Assembly (NCBI GenBank): GCA_963847235.1
Contig: CAWJYU010000010.1
Span: 1 to 64,000 of the forward strand
Reading direction: 5' to 3'
Length of the DNA stretch: 64,000 nucleotides
From: JACDAN01 sp963847235
Lineage (GTDB): Bacteria > Actinomycetota > Thermoleophilia > Gaiellales > Gaiellaceae
Of this stretch, positions 35,526-44,996 are shown piece by piece. The position numbers and the translations under genes were made by a program. The notes below the pieces were generated by a model that had not been told where the DNA came from, did no database searches, and saw nothing but the letters and a program-made list of their open reading frames with translations. The first letter of the stretch is position 1, and every line of letters begins with the position of its first letter.

Positions 35526-36316
35526 TCGTCGACTACCACATGCACCTTCGAGCGCCGAACGGGTCGCTCGACCATACGGTGGAGGGCATCGAGCGCTTCG
35601 TCGAAGTGGCGGCCGAGCGCGGAATCGACGAGATCGGATTCACCGAGCACGTCTACTACTTCATGCAGACGCGCGAGCTCTGGAGCGTTCCTTACCAGCT
35701 CGACCGCTGCCGGCACGACCTCGAGCCGTACGTCGAGGCGATCGTCGAGGCCCAGCGGCAGGGAATGCCCGTGAAGCTCGGCCTGGAGGTGGATTACGTC
35801 CCGGGTCGCGAAGAAGACACGCGGCGCGTGCTCGAGCCGTATCCCTGGGACTTCCTGCTCGGCTCGATCCACTACCTGGACGGCTTTGCGCTCGACCAGG
35901 AGCCGGGCCTCGTCCACGAGCTGGGCCCGGACCGGGCCTGGAAGCGCTACTTCACAGCGCTCGAGAGTGCCGCCCGCAGCGGGCTCTTCGACTCACTGGC
36001 GCATCCCGACCTCGTCAAGTTCTTCGGGGATCGGGTCTCTTGGGACTACGCACCGTTAACCGGCTCTCTCAACGGCGTCTGCATCGAGATCTCGAGCGCT
36101 GGGCTCCACAAGCCGCACGGCCGCATCTACCCCGAGCTCGATCTGCTCACCGCAGCGAAGCGCGCGGGAGCAGGGATCACGCTTGCTTCCGACGCGCACC
36201 ATCCGGGGGATGTGGGTCGCGACCTCGACAGCGCGCTCGATCACGCTCGAGCCGGCGGGTACGAGACGGTCACCGTCTTCGAACAGCGGCAGGCTCGGGA
36301 GGAGCCGCTCGGATGA
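35522..36316 (+). CDS. PHP-domain phosphatase, histidinol-phosphatase-like
   Basis: The metal-binding motifs of the PHP fold are present: DYHMHLRA (HxH), FTEHVYY, GLEVDYVPG, LGSIHYLDG, SLAHPDLVKFFG and LASDAHHPGDVG. The 264 residues match HisK-type histidinol phosphatases, but related PHP proteins hydrolyse other phosphates. It is translationally coupled on both sides (GTGA with ispD, ATGA with ispF), so its expression is tied to isoprenoid synthesis, which is unusual for a histidine-pathway enzyme. Confidence 0.82.
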   Translation: MIVDYHMHLRAPNGSLDHTVEGIERFVEVAAERGIDEIGFTEHVYYFMQTRELWSVPYQLDRCRHDLEPYVEAIVEAQRQGMPVKLGLEVDYVPGREEDTRRVLEPYPWDFLLGSIHYLDGFALDQEPGLVHELGPDRAWKRYFTALESAARSGLFDSLAHPDLVKFFGDRVSWDYAPLTGSLNGVCIEISSAGLHKPHGRIYPELDLLTAAKRAGAGITLASDAHHPGDVGRDLDSALDHARAGGYETVTVFEQRQAREEPLG

Positions 36317-36768
36317 GAGTCGGCCTGGGCGTCGACGCGCACGGGTTCGACGCGAGCGTGCCGCTCGTCCTCGGCGGCGTCGAGTTCCCCGACGAGCCCG
36401 GGCTCTCGGGGCACTCGGACGGCGACGTCGTGACCCACGCGCTGATTGACGCGCTGCTCGGCGCGGCGAATCTCGGCGACATCGGCGCGATGTTCCCCTC
36501 GGACGACGACGAGCTCGCAGGCATCTCCTCGCTCCTGCTCCTGAGCCGTGCCTATCGGCGGGTGCACGAGGCCGGGTACGAGCTCGTCAACGCGCACTGC
36601 GTCTTGATCGGCGAGCGCCCGAAGGTCTCAGACCGCCGGGCGGAAATGGTCGTCCGGCTGGCCGAGACCCTCGGCGTGGAGCCGGAGCGGGTCGCGGTGT
36701 CCGGGACGACCACGGACCGGCTCGGCTTCACCGGGCGCGGCGAAGGGCTTGCCGCGCAGGCCGTTGCG

Positions 36769-36789
<21 letters not shown>
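36313..36789 (+). CDS. ispF: 2-C-methyl-D-erythritol 2,4-cyclodiphosphate synthase
   Basis: Cyclises CDP-ME-2-phosphate in the MEP pathway; zinc-dependent trimer. The 158 residues show the metal site VDAHGF, the signature SGHSDGDVVTHALIDALLGA, GDIGAMFPSDD and the C-terminal TTTDRLGFTGRGEGLA. The ATG overlaps the upstream stop by four bases. Its 3' end overlaps the convergent mutY gene by 21 bases. Confidence 0.96.
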
Positions 36790-37495
<706 letters not shown>

Positions 37496-38319
37496 CTACT
37501 GCTGCGGCCGCTGAACCTCGAAGAAGAGCAGCCCGTGGTCGGACATCTCCCGGACCCACTCGAGCTGCTTATCCGGCTCGGCGATCTTCGGCCACCCGCG
37601 CACGGAGACTTCGGAGCCGCCGAACTTCTTGAACGGGATGTGATCGCGCGCGACGACGAAGTCGAGGTTCGACGGCTGCCAGCTTGCCGCCGCCCCACCA
37701 GGTGTTCGCCTCGTCCTTGTCGAGCACTTTCATCTTCTTCCGCTTCGCGCCATGCTCGAGCTTGCGTAGCTCCTGTGTCGCGACGATGTCGCGCTCACGG
37801 ACGTACCTGTACTGCATCCCCATGATGTTGAAGTCGCCGAGAAAGATGTAGTTGACGGGGCCGTCCGTAGCACGACGCTGGAGCGTGGTGGCGAAGTCGA
37901 GCGCCCGCTCGAGCATGTCGTCGCGCAGCCCGAGACCTCGCGGGTCGGTGCCGCTCTTCGTGTGCAGGAAGAGCAGCGTGTAGTTGACGCCGTCGACCTT
38001 CACGGTCAGCAGCGCTCCCGGCCGCAGGAGCGAGACGCCGGAGCGGAACTCGGTCTTCTGCGTGAAGAACGCCGTGATCCGGGTGCGAACTCCGAGGAGG
38101 ATCTGCTGCACCTGCTGCCCCTCGGTGATGTGAAACGTGTACTCGGGCATCAGCGTCGTCAGCGCGTCGAACACCTCGCGGCCCTCGACCTCGTAGAGCG
38201 CGAAGACGTCCGGCCGCTGCTCGGCGAGGAACGCCGACGACGTCCTCGACCCGGGAGGAGACGCCCTGGCTCCTGAAGTGCTCGACGTTCCAGGAGGCGA
38301 CCGAGAACGCTTTGGCCAC
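37496..38319 (-). CDS. Endonuclease/exonuclease/phosphatase (EEP) family protein (two frameshifts)
   Basis: Metal-dependent hydrolase fold. The motifs appear in order: FSVASWNVEHF, then after a shift near 38240 FDALTTLMPEYTFHITEG, GVNYTLLFLHTKSG, VNYIFLGDFNIMGM (D-x-N). After a shift near 37680 come FVVARDHIPFKKFGG and the terminal MSDHGLLFFEV (S-D-H). About 274 residues. The substrate (nucleic acid or other phosphodiester) is unknown. It starts directly against the LuxR gene stop, and its own stop abuts mutY, giving an apparent LuxR-EEP-mutY operon. Confidence 0.75.
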
Positions 38320-39346
38320 TCAGGACGCCTCGGCGTCGATCAGCCCGAGGAATCGAGAGACGGCCGCGGTCCGCGTGGTGACCCCGAGTTTCGCGTAGAC
38401 ATTCTCCAGGTGCTTACGCACCGTGCTCGGAGCCAGCCAAAGGAGCTCGGCGATCTGTGGGTTGGTCTTCCCGCGAGCGACCCAGGAGAGCACCTCCTGC
38501 TCCCGCATCGTGAGCCCGATGCCACACTGCTCCTCCTCGAGGAAGAGCGCTTCGCCCGTACGCCGAACGATGACGCGACCGGATTCCGTGCGTCGGACGA
38601 GCGGCTCGGCCGACTCCGAAACGAGCCAGTCGACGAGCGGAGCTGGAAGCTGTCCGCCCGTATGCGGTGGAAAGAACGCACCGAGAAGCCGGCTGGCCGG
38701 CGCTGAGGCGAAGTCCACCTCATGACGGGGACCGAGGAGAACGATGCCGCGCGACTCCGTTGCCGGTGCCCACTCCAGTGCCTCGAGTGTGGAGGCGAGC
38801 AGGCGACGGGTTCTCGCGGCATGCCAGAGCCGGGTGAGGTGTGGAGTCAGCAGCTCGAGGACGAGCCGGTCGCGCTTCGTGAAGTCTCGACCGAGGTTCC
38901 GGTTGAACATGAACGTCTGGGCGTGCCAAGGCGGAGACGACGGGAGGCGAACCTTGAGCTCGTACTTGATGCCCCAGGGCCTGAAGTACTCGGCGTAAAA
39001 GGGGTTCTGCTCGCAACTCGCGTTGCGTGATCACATCCGACATCCGCAAAGCGCTGAAGCGCCCGTCCTTCCTCCACCGCCGGCATACGGGGTGCCAGCC
39101 CATGAGCTCCCAGTCGTCGTCGTCGAGATCTCCGCTCTCGTCATCCTCGTCGCCGGGACGCGGTGAATACATCAGTACGCGCCGATTGACGTGGTCGACT
39201 TCGGTGTACGTGACCCAGTCGGCTTCGATGAGGCGTCCGAGCTCCTCGAGGAGCTCACCCGAGAACGGCTGGTCGCCGCCGATGGTTTCCGCGTCGCCGA
39301 GGAAGCGGATCAACCGCTCGGCGTCGCTGGCTGCGAGGTCAGACAC
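38320..39346 (-). CDS. LuxR-type HTH transcriptional regulator (one frameshift)
   Basis: The C-terminal HTH is LTMREQEVLSWVARGKTNPQ with STVRKHLENVYAKLGVTTR. The N-terminal part holds LLEELGRLIEADWVTYTEVD and, after a frame change near 39010, QNPFYAEYFRPWGIKYELKV, FNRNLGRDFTKRDRLVLELL and a PAS-like segment. This GAF/PAS-type layout occurs in many actinobacterial LuxR regulators. About 342 residues. The GTG start at 39346 is supported by a TATCTT hexamer 8 bases upstream. It may control the downstream nuclease and mutY or the divergent haloperoxidase gene. Confidence 0.8.
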
Positions 39347-39437
39347 GGCTCTCAAAGATACGACGAATGACGAATGGACTCCAGTGCCGCGCCGGAGGAG
39401 CCTTTTTGGAAACACCACTAGGGGAGGTTCGATCCAG

Positions 39438-40697
39438 ATGTTCAGACATGCGCTGGCCGCTGTCCTCACAGGGCTGGCGGCGCTGACCGCGCCGGCGCTG
39501 GCGGCGGCCGACACGGTCACACAGTGGAACCAGAACGCGGCGAACGCGATCTATGTCACCGCGGCCCAGCCGCCGAACCAGTCCGTCCTGCACATGGCGA
39601 TGGTGCAAGGCGCCGTCTACGACGCCGTGAATGCGATCGACGGCGGTCGCGAGGGGTACCTACTCACCTCCCGCGTGGCGACGCCGACGGACTCGAAGGA
39701 TGCGGCGGCCGCGACGGCGGCGTTCAAGGTGCTCCTCAACATCGTCCCGACGCAGCAGGGTGCGCTGCAGCCGCTCTACGACGCCACACTCGCCGGGATT
39801 CCGAACGGGCCGGCCGAGAACCGAGGCATCGCCGTGGGTGACGCAGCAGCTGCCGCAATGATTGCGGCGCGAACAGCGGACGGGCGCTTCGGGCCATTCC
39901 GGTTCCCCGAGGGGTTCACGCCGGGAGCCTGGCGCGTTCCGCTGCCGGGCGGCGCCAACGACCCGAATGCGTGGATCAAGGACGTGAAGCCGTTCCTGAT
40001 CAGGAGCGCGTCGCAGTTCCGTTCCGACGGGCCGTACGACCTCACGAGCCGCAAGTACGCCCGCGAGTTCGACGAGGTCAAGACGGTCGGCTCCGCCTCG
40101 GCGCCGATCACCGCCCGCTCGCTCGATCAGACGAACGCGGCGCTCTACTGGGCCGAAAACCCACCGCGGACGTGGAACCGGATCGTCAACACGCTCTCGA
40201 CGACGCAAGGGCTGTCACTGGTCGAGAACGCGCGGCTCTTCGCCGAGCTCTACCTCACCGTCGCCGATGCGTTCATCGCCGTCTGGGACGAGAAGGCGTA
40301 CTACTCCTTCTGGCGCCCGATCACGGCGATCCGACTCGCGGATACGGACGGCAACTCGAGGACGGAGAAGGACGAGAACTGGCTGCCGCTGGTGCCCAAT
40401 CCACCGTACCCGGAGCACCCGTCCGGCCATCTCGGCCTGAGCGGATCGATGGGGAAGACGTTGCAGCAGTTCTTCCACACTGACAGGCTCGCGTGGAGCG
40501 ACACGAACATCGGCGGGCGGACGCGTAGCTTCACTCGGGTCTCGGACGCGGTCGACGAGATCGAGAACGCTCGCGTCTGGTCGGGGATCCACTTCCGGAA
40601 CGCCGACGAAGCCAGCGTCCAGATCTCGCGGCAGATCGCGAAGTACCGCGACCGGCACTACTTCAACCGGATCCACCACGGCCACGACAACGACTGA
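39438..40697 (+). CDS. Exported vanadium-dependent haloperoxidase-like protein (PAP2 superfamily)
   Basis: A signal peptide (RHALAAVLTGLAALTAPALA) precedes a helical PAP2/vanadium haloperoxidase domain (419 residues). Vanadate/phosphate-site motifs are SFWRPITAIRLAD, PEHPSGHLGLSGS and WSGIHFRNADEAS. This layout is common in actinobacterial secreted proteins annotated as haloperoxidases; acid phosphatase activity is an alternative. A ggggagg Shine-Dalgarno lies 10 bases before the ATG. It is followed by a hairpin within the 40706 repeat element. Confidence 0.85.
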   Translation: MFRHALAAVLTGLAALTAPALAAADTVTQWNQNAANAIYVTAAQPPNQSVLHMAMVQGAVYDAVNAIDGGREGYLLTSRVATPTDSKDAAAATAAFKVLLNIVPTQQGALQPLYDATLAGIPNGPAENRGIAVGDAAAAAMIAARTADGRFGPFRFPEGFTPGAWRVPLPGGANDPNAWIKDVKPFLIRSASQFRSDGPYDLTSRKYAREFDEVKTVGSASAPITARSLDQTNAALYWAENPPRTWNRIVNTLSTTQGLSLVENARLFAELYLTVADAFIAVWDEKAYYSFWRPITAIRLADTDGNSRTEKDENWLPLVPNPPYPEHPSGHLGLSGSMGKTLQQFFHTDRLAWSDTNIGGRTRSFTRVSDAVDEIENARVWSGIHFRNADEASVQISRQIAKYRDRHYFNRIHHGHDND

Positions 40698-40705
40698 CGC
40701 GGGGC

Positions 40706-40802
40706 CAAGTAACACTCTGTTACAAGGTCGGAGGGGCGGCGTGATGCCGCCCCTCCAGCGGCCGGGCTGGGCGGCGAGAGTCAAGTAACACTCTGTTACA
40801 AG
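40706..40802. repeat. Paired CAAGTAACACTCTGTTACAAG repeats flanking a perfect hairpin, copy B
   Basis: Two identical 21-mers at 40706-40726 and 40782-40802 (76-bp period) contain the inverted repeat gtaaca/tgttac. Between them lies a perfect 11-bp stem ggaggggcggc / gccgcccctcc with loop gtgat (40730-40756), which may also terminate the haloperoxidase transcript. The layout is the same as at 30500-30597. Confidence 0.85.
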
Positions 40803-40817
40803 GCAAGATCTGGGGCG

Positions 40818-41810
40818 ATGACCCGCGTCCGCTTCGCCCCGAGCCCGACCGGCTCGCTCCATGTCGGCAACGCGCTCAGCGCCGTGATCAACCGCCGGGA
40901 GGGCGATCACTTCCTGCTCCGGATCGACGACACGGATCCGGCGCGGAACGTCCCGGGCGGGGAGGAGGCGATCCTCGCCGACCTCGAATGGCTCGGCCTC
41001 TCCTGGGACGAGGGGCCTCTACGCCAGAGTGAGCGGCAGGAGCTCTACCGCGACGCCGCGGCGCGGCTCGGCGGCGACCGCTTCGGCCGGACGACGATTC
41101 TCCGCGAGGACGGAACGGCCACGTACCACCTCGCGAGCGTCGTCGACGACGCGGAGCTCGGGATCACCCACGTCTACCGCGGAAACGACCACCGCCCGAA
41201 CGAAGACCTCCACCGGCAGCTCCACGAGGCGCTCGGGACGACCCCGCCGGAGTACGTCCACCACGGCCTGATCCTCGGCGACGACGGCAAGAAGCTCTCG
41301 AAGCGGGCCGAGGGAGCGACGGTGGCATCTCTGCGGGAGCTCGGCATCCCGGCCGAGGCCGTGCGCGGCTACCTCGACGAGCTCGGTCTGCCGCGCCACG
41401 ACGTCCACTACGACCTGCCGCGAATCCGCCGACTCTCGGTCGACGCAATCGAGGCGATGAGCGACGAGGAGCTCGCGGCACGCGCCGGGATCCCGCCCGC
41501 CGCCGTGCCGGCCGCGCGCGGCGCCCGCGACCTCGCCGAGGCCCGCGACTACGCCGACCAGGTGCTCCGAGCACCCGAACCCCGCCAGACCGATGCCCCG
41601 GAAACGCTGAAGCGCTTTCGTGAGCTGGCCGACGCCGACCCAAGGGCCGTCGTCCGCGAGCTGAAGGCCGTCGGCGGCAACCTGCGCGCGCTTCGCCTCG
41701 CCCTGACCGGCCGCGACAGAGGGCCGGAGCTAGCGGCAATACTGGCCGCCCTGCCCAGGGAGGAAGCGCTGCGCCGTGTCGATCAGGCTCTACAACACAC
41801 TGACCCGTAG
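40818..41810 (+). CDS. gltX: Compact glutamyl-tRNA synthetase
   Basis: Class I synthetase with the HIGH-like SPTGSLHVGNALSA at about residues 9-22 and KMSKS-like GKKLSKRAEG near 157. The C-terminal end NLRALRLALTGRDRGPELAA is that of normal GluRS. At 330 residues it is far shorter than the usual 460-490: about 80 residues are missing between LYRDAAARL and ATYHLASVVDD, where the connective (acceptor-binding) domain lies, and the helical anticodon region is reduced. The reading frame is clean. Position before cysS supports GluRS rather than the tRNA-modifying GluQ-RS. The 3' end overlaps cysS by 35 bases. Confidence 0.85.
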   Translation: MTRVRFAPSPTGSLHVGNALSAVINRREGDHFLLRIDDTDPARNVPGGEEAILADLEWLGLSWDEGPLRQSERQELYRDAAARLGGDRFGRTTILREDGTATYHLASVVDDAELGITHVYRGNDHRPNEDLHRQLHEALGTTPPEYVHHGLILGDDGKKLSKRAEGATVASLRELGIPAEAVRGYLDELGLPRHDVHYDLPRIRRLSVDAIEAMSDEELAARAGIPPAAVPAARGARDLAEARDYADQVLRAPEPRQTDAPETLKRFRELADADPRAVVRELKAVGGNLRALRLALTGRDRGPELAAILAALPREEALRRVDQALQHTDP

Positions 41811-43050
41811 GCTCGATCCGCTGCCCGAGCCTCCCGGGCCGGTGCGCATGTACTTCTGCGGGCCGACCGTCAACGCTCGGGCGCACATCGGGAACGCCCG
41901 CCCGTTCGTGGTCGGGATGTGGCTCAGGAACTGGCTGCGAGAGCGCGGGTACGACACGACGCTCGTCCACAACATCACGGACATCAACGACAAGATCTAC
42001 GAGGCTGCGCCGGGTGCAAGCGCCGAGCTCGCCGAGCGGGTCACGGCCTGGTACCTCGAAGACACGGGCGGCTTCGGCCTCGGGATGCCGGACCACCAGC
42101 CGAAGGCGAGCGAGATGGTTCCGGAGATCGTCCGCTTCATCGAGCAGCTGGTCGAACAGGGCTCGGCGTACGCGGTCGAGGGCGACGTCTACTTCCGCGT
42201 CGCCGGGGATCCGCTCTACGGACGGCTGTCGGGCCAGAAACCGGATCAGGTGGAGGAGCAGGAGCCGAACCCGCTCAAGGAGGATCCGCGCGACTTCGCG
42301 CTCTGGAAGGCGAACAAGCCCGGCGAGGACACCTCGTGGGAGTCGCCGTGGGGCCGTGGCCGGCCCGGTTGGCACATCGAGTGCTCGGTCATGGCGGAGG
42401 AGCTGCTCGGGCCCGTGTTCGAGATCCACGGCGGCGGGCTCGACCTCGTCTTTCCACACCACGAGAACGAGCTCGCGCAGTCGAGCGCGCTCGGACACGA
42501 GTTCGCGCGGATCTGGACGCACAACGGCATGCTCCGCTTCACCGACGAGAAGATGTCGAAGTCGCTCGGGAACGTGGTGACGATGGACAAGGCGCTCGAG
42601 GAGTGGGGGCGCGAGACGCTGCTGATGCTGTTCCTCGGCGCGCACTGGCGGAAGCCGATGGACTTCTCGGAGGAGACGCTCCAGCAGGCCACCGCACGGG
42701 CCGACGGCTTCCGCGAGGTCTTCCGGAACCCGTCGGAGCCGGCCGGCGACGGCGAGTGGGACCGACTGGTCGCGGCGCTCGACGAGGACTTCAACACGCC
42801 GGAGGCGCTCGCGATCATGCACGGCTGGCGCGACCACGAGCTCGTCCGGCGCGGGCTGGAGCTGTTCGGCCTCGGCGCGCTGGCGGAGACCGCCGATGCA
42901 CCGGCCGAGGTCGCCGACCTCGCGCAGCGGCGGCAGCAAGCCCGTGCGGACCGGGACTTCGGCGAGGCGGATCGGCTTCGCGCCGAGATCGAGTCCGCAG
43001 GCTGGATCGTCCGGGACGTCGACGACGGCTTCCGGCTGGTCCCGAAATGA
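41776..43050 (+). CDS. cysS: Cysteine--tRNA ligase
   Basis: Class I synthetase (424 residues). The zinc ligands are Cys in MYFCGPTVNARAHIGNARPF, Cys in GWHIECSVMA and His/Glu in FPHHENELAQS. HIGN replaces HIGH, and KMSKSLGN is canonical. The GTG start at 41776 lies inside gltX in another frame, and the stop overlaps rlmB (ATGA). The paralogous MshC ligase is unlikely given the context between gltX and rlmB. The C-terminal helical domain is short. Confidence 0.95.
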   Translation: MSIRLYNTLTRRLDPLPEPPGPVRMYFCGPTVNARAHIGNARPFVVGMWLRNWLRERGYDTTLVHNITDINDKIYEAAPGASAELAERVTAWYLEDTGGFGLGMPDHQPKASEMVPEIVRFIEQLVEQGSAYAVEGDVYFRVAGDPLYGRLSGQKPDQVEEQEPNPLKEDPRDFALWKANKPGEDTSWESPWGRGRPGWHIECSVMAEELLGPVFEIHGGGLDLVFPHHENELAQSSALGHEFARIWTHNGMLRFTDEKMSKSLGNVVTMDKALEEWGRETLLMLFLGAHWRKPMDFSEETLQQATARADGFREVFRNPSEPAGDGEWDRLVAALDEDFNTPEALAIMHGWRDHELVRRGLELFGLGALAETADAPAEVADLAQRRQQARADRDFGEADRLRAEIESAGWIVRDVDDGFRLVPK

Positions 43051-43760
43051 CGACCGAGCACGTCTACGGGCGCAACGCGGTGCGGGAGCTGCTGCGCGGC
43101 CCGCGCGGAGTCCGGGAGCTCTGGGCCACCGAGCGCGCGCTCACGGCGGAGCCCTGGCTCAAGGAGTCGAACGGCGTCCGCGTCCAGGTCAGGCCCGAGC
43201 GCGAGCTCACGGAGGCGATCGGGACTCGCGATCACCAGGGCCTCCTCGCCCGGTGCGAGCCCTACCGCTATGCAGACGCCTACGAGCTCGCCGCCACGGA
43301 GCGCGCGCTGCTCGTCTGCCTCGACCAGGTGACCGACCCGCACAACCTCGGCGCGGTGATCCGGAGCGCCGAGGGCGCCGGCGCCACCGGGGTCGTCGTC
43401 CCGGCGCACGGTGCGGCACGGGTGACGCCGGCGGTCTGCCGAGCCTCGGCCGGCGCGGTCGAGCATCTGCCGGTCGCCGTCGTGCCGAACCTCGCCCGCT
43501 ACCTGAACGACGTCAAAGGCCCGGCCCTCTGGGTCTGGGGCGCGGCGGCCGACGGCGACGTCGGGCTTTGGGACGCCGATTTCGGCGGAGGCGGCGTGGC
43601 GTTCGTGCTCGGGGCAGAGGGGAAGGGGTTGCGGCCGCTCGTTCGCCGTGCGTGCGACGAGATCGTCTCGATCCCGCTGCTCGGCCGCGTGAGCTCGCTC
43701 AACGTCAGCGTCGCCGCCGCGCTGCTCGTGTACGAGGCGAGGAGGCGCCGTCGTGCCTGA
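43047..43760 (+). CDS. rlmB: 23S rRNA (guanosine-2'-O)-methyltransferase, TrmH/SpoU family
   Basis: An N-terminal L30e-like substrate-binding domain (VYGRNAVRELLRGPRG) precedes a SPOUT knot domain with the three motifs DQVTDPHNLGAVIRSAEGAG, VLGAEGKGL and IPLLGRVSSLNVSVAAALL. The 237 residues fit RlmB, which methylates G2251 (E. coli numbering) in the peptidyl-transferase centre. It is coupled to cysS by ATGA and overlaps the next gene by 8 bases. Confidence 0.93.
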   Translation: MTTEHVYGRNAVRELLRGPRGVRELWATERALTAEPWLKESNGVRVQVRPERELTEAIGTRDHQGLLARCEPYRYADAYELAATERALLVCLDQVTDPHNLGAVIRSAEGAGATGVVVPAHGAARVTPAVCRASAGAVEHLPVAVVPNLARYLNDVKGPALWVWGAAADGDVGLWDADFGGGGVAFVLGAEGKGLRPLVRRACDEIVSIPLLGRVSSLNVSVAAALLVYEARRRRRA

Positions 43761-44193
43761 GCCCACCCTCTATCTCTTCGACGGCTACAACGTCCTCCGC
43801 GCCGCTGGGCTCGAGGAACGCCACGAGCTGGTCGACTCGCTCGCGAGCTTCGTGGCCCTTCGCGGAGCGCGGGGCGTCGTCGTCTTCGACGGGGTCGGAG
43901 CGGACGAGCAGTACGGCCCGCTCGAGGTCCAGTTCGCTCCGCACGCCGACGCTGTTCTCGAGCGCCTCGCGGCCGAACATCGTGACAAGGAGCGGGTCTG
44001 TCTCATCTCCTCGGACGCGGCGATTCGAGGCACTTCGGGCCAGCAGGTCGCGAAGATCAGTTCGCGCGAGTTCGCATCCACCCTCGAGTCCGTCGAGCAC
44101 AGCGAGGCGAGCACGAGCAGGGTGCGCGACCGCCTCGATCCCGCGACGCGAGACCGTCTCGAGCGTCTCCGCCGTGCCGAAGACCCCTCGTAG
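43753..44193 (+). CDS. YacP-type NYN domain ribonuclease
   Basis: PIN-like nuclease (146 residues; Rae1/YacP in Bacillus). Acidic metal ligands are visible in LYLFDGYNVLRAA, VVVFDGVGADEQYG and VCLISSDAAIRG, followed by AKISSREFASTLE. The Bacillus homologue cleaves mRNA on the ribosome. It sits between rlmB and sigH as in Firmicutes. Confidence 0.88.
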   Translation: MPEPTLYLFDGYNVLRAAGLEERHELVDSLASFVALRGARGVVVFDGVGADEQYGPLEVQFAPHADAVLERLAAEHRDKERVCLISSDAAIRGTSGQQVAKISSREFASTLESVEHSEASTSRVRDRLDPATRDRLERLRRAEDPS

Positions 44194-44252
44194 GACCGGT
44201 CGCTTCGGGTCCAGAGCAAGGGTCCGGTTGGATCAGGACCACTGCAATGACC

Positions 44253-44281
44253 TTGTAATGCTGGCAACTGACTGCTACCTT
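44253..44281 (+). promoter_or_regulatory. Sigma-70-like promoter of sigH
   Basis: TTGTAA (44253-44258), a 17-base spacer and TACCTT (44276-44281). The predicted transcript start near 44288 is directly followed by a 7-bp hairpin gggtgag / ctcaccc (44296-44314). Confidence 0.6.
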
Positions 44282-44327
44282 CCGGGTCACGTTGAGGGTG
44301 AGCCTCGCTCACCCGAGCGAATTCGAC

Positions 44328-44993
44328 ATGGCCGCCAGACCAGTCACTCGCACGTATTCCGCCCAGAGGGCCGAGCGGGAGCTCGAAGACCTCCAGTTCG
44401 TGATCCGCGCCAGGAACGGCGACACCAAGGCGATGGACACGCTGATCCGGCGGTACACCGGCTTCGTCCGGCTCAAGTCCAGCTCGTACTTCCTCGCGGG
44501 AGGCGATTCCGAGGATCTGATCCAGGAAGGGCTGATCGGGCTCTACAAGGCGGTTCGGGACTTCCGGTCCGACAAGGAGACGTCGTTCCGGAGCTTCGCC
44601 GAGCTGTGCATCACCCGGCAGATCATCACGGCGATCAAGACGGCGACGCGCTTCAAGCACTCGCCGCTGAACACCTATGTGTCGTTCTCTCAGACGCCTG
44701 CTGGGCAGGAGTCCGAGGGCGACTGCACGCTGGGCGACGCGCTTCCGGGCCCGAGCGTGGACGAGCCGTCGATCATGGTCATCTCGACCGAGGAGCTCCA
44801 GAGCCTCGTCTTCTGCCTCGGAACCGGGCTCTCGCAGCTCGAGTCGGACGCGCTCCGTCTGTACCTGGAGGGCTCGTCCTACGAGGAGATGGCCGAGAGC
44901 CTGAGCGTGGACACGAAGACGATCGACAACGCGCTTCAGCGCGTCAAGCGCAAGATCCTGCAGCACCAGGACTCGCGCCAGGTCCTCCAGTAG
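44328..44993 (+). CDS. sigH: RNA polymerase sigma factor, SigH family
   Basis: A 221-residue group-3/4-type sigma. Region 1.2/2 is DTLIRRYTGFVRLKSSSYFL, GGDSEDLIQEGLIGLYKAVR and FRSFAELCITRQIITAIKTA. Region 4 has LSQLESDALRLYLEGSSYEE and TKTIDNALQRVKRKI. It is most like the Bacillus SigH class, which controls stationary-phase genes. The ATG at 44328 is preferred; TTG 44292 in frame would suit a leaderless mRNA, because the promoter's start point is near 44288. No anti-sigma gene is adjacent. It ends the conserved gene block. Confidence 0.93.
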   Translation: MAARPVTRTYSAQRAERELEDLQFVIRARNGDTKAMDTLIRRYTGFVRLKSSSYFLAGGDSEDLIQEGLIGLYKAVRDFRSDKETSFRSFAELCITRQIITAIKTATRFKHSPLNTYVSFSQTPAGQESEGDCTLGDALPGPSVDEPSIMVISTEELQSLVFCLGTGLSQLESDALRLYLEGSSYEEMAESLSVDTKTIDNALQRVKRKILQHQDSRQVLQ

Positions 44994-44996
44994 CGG

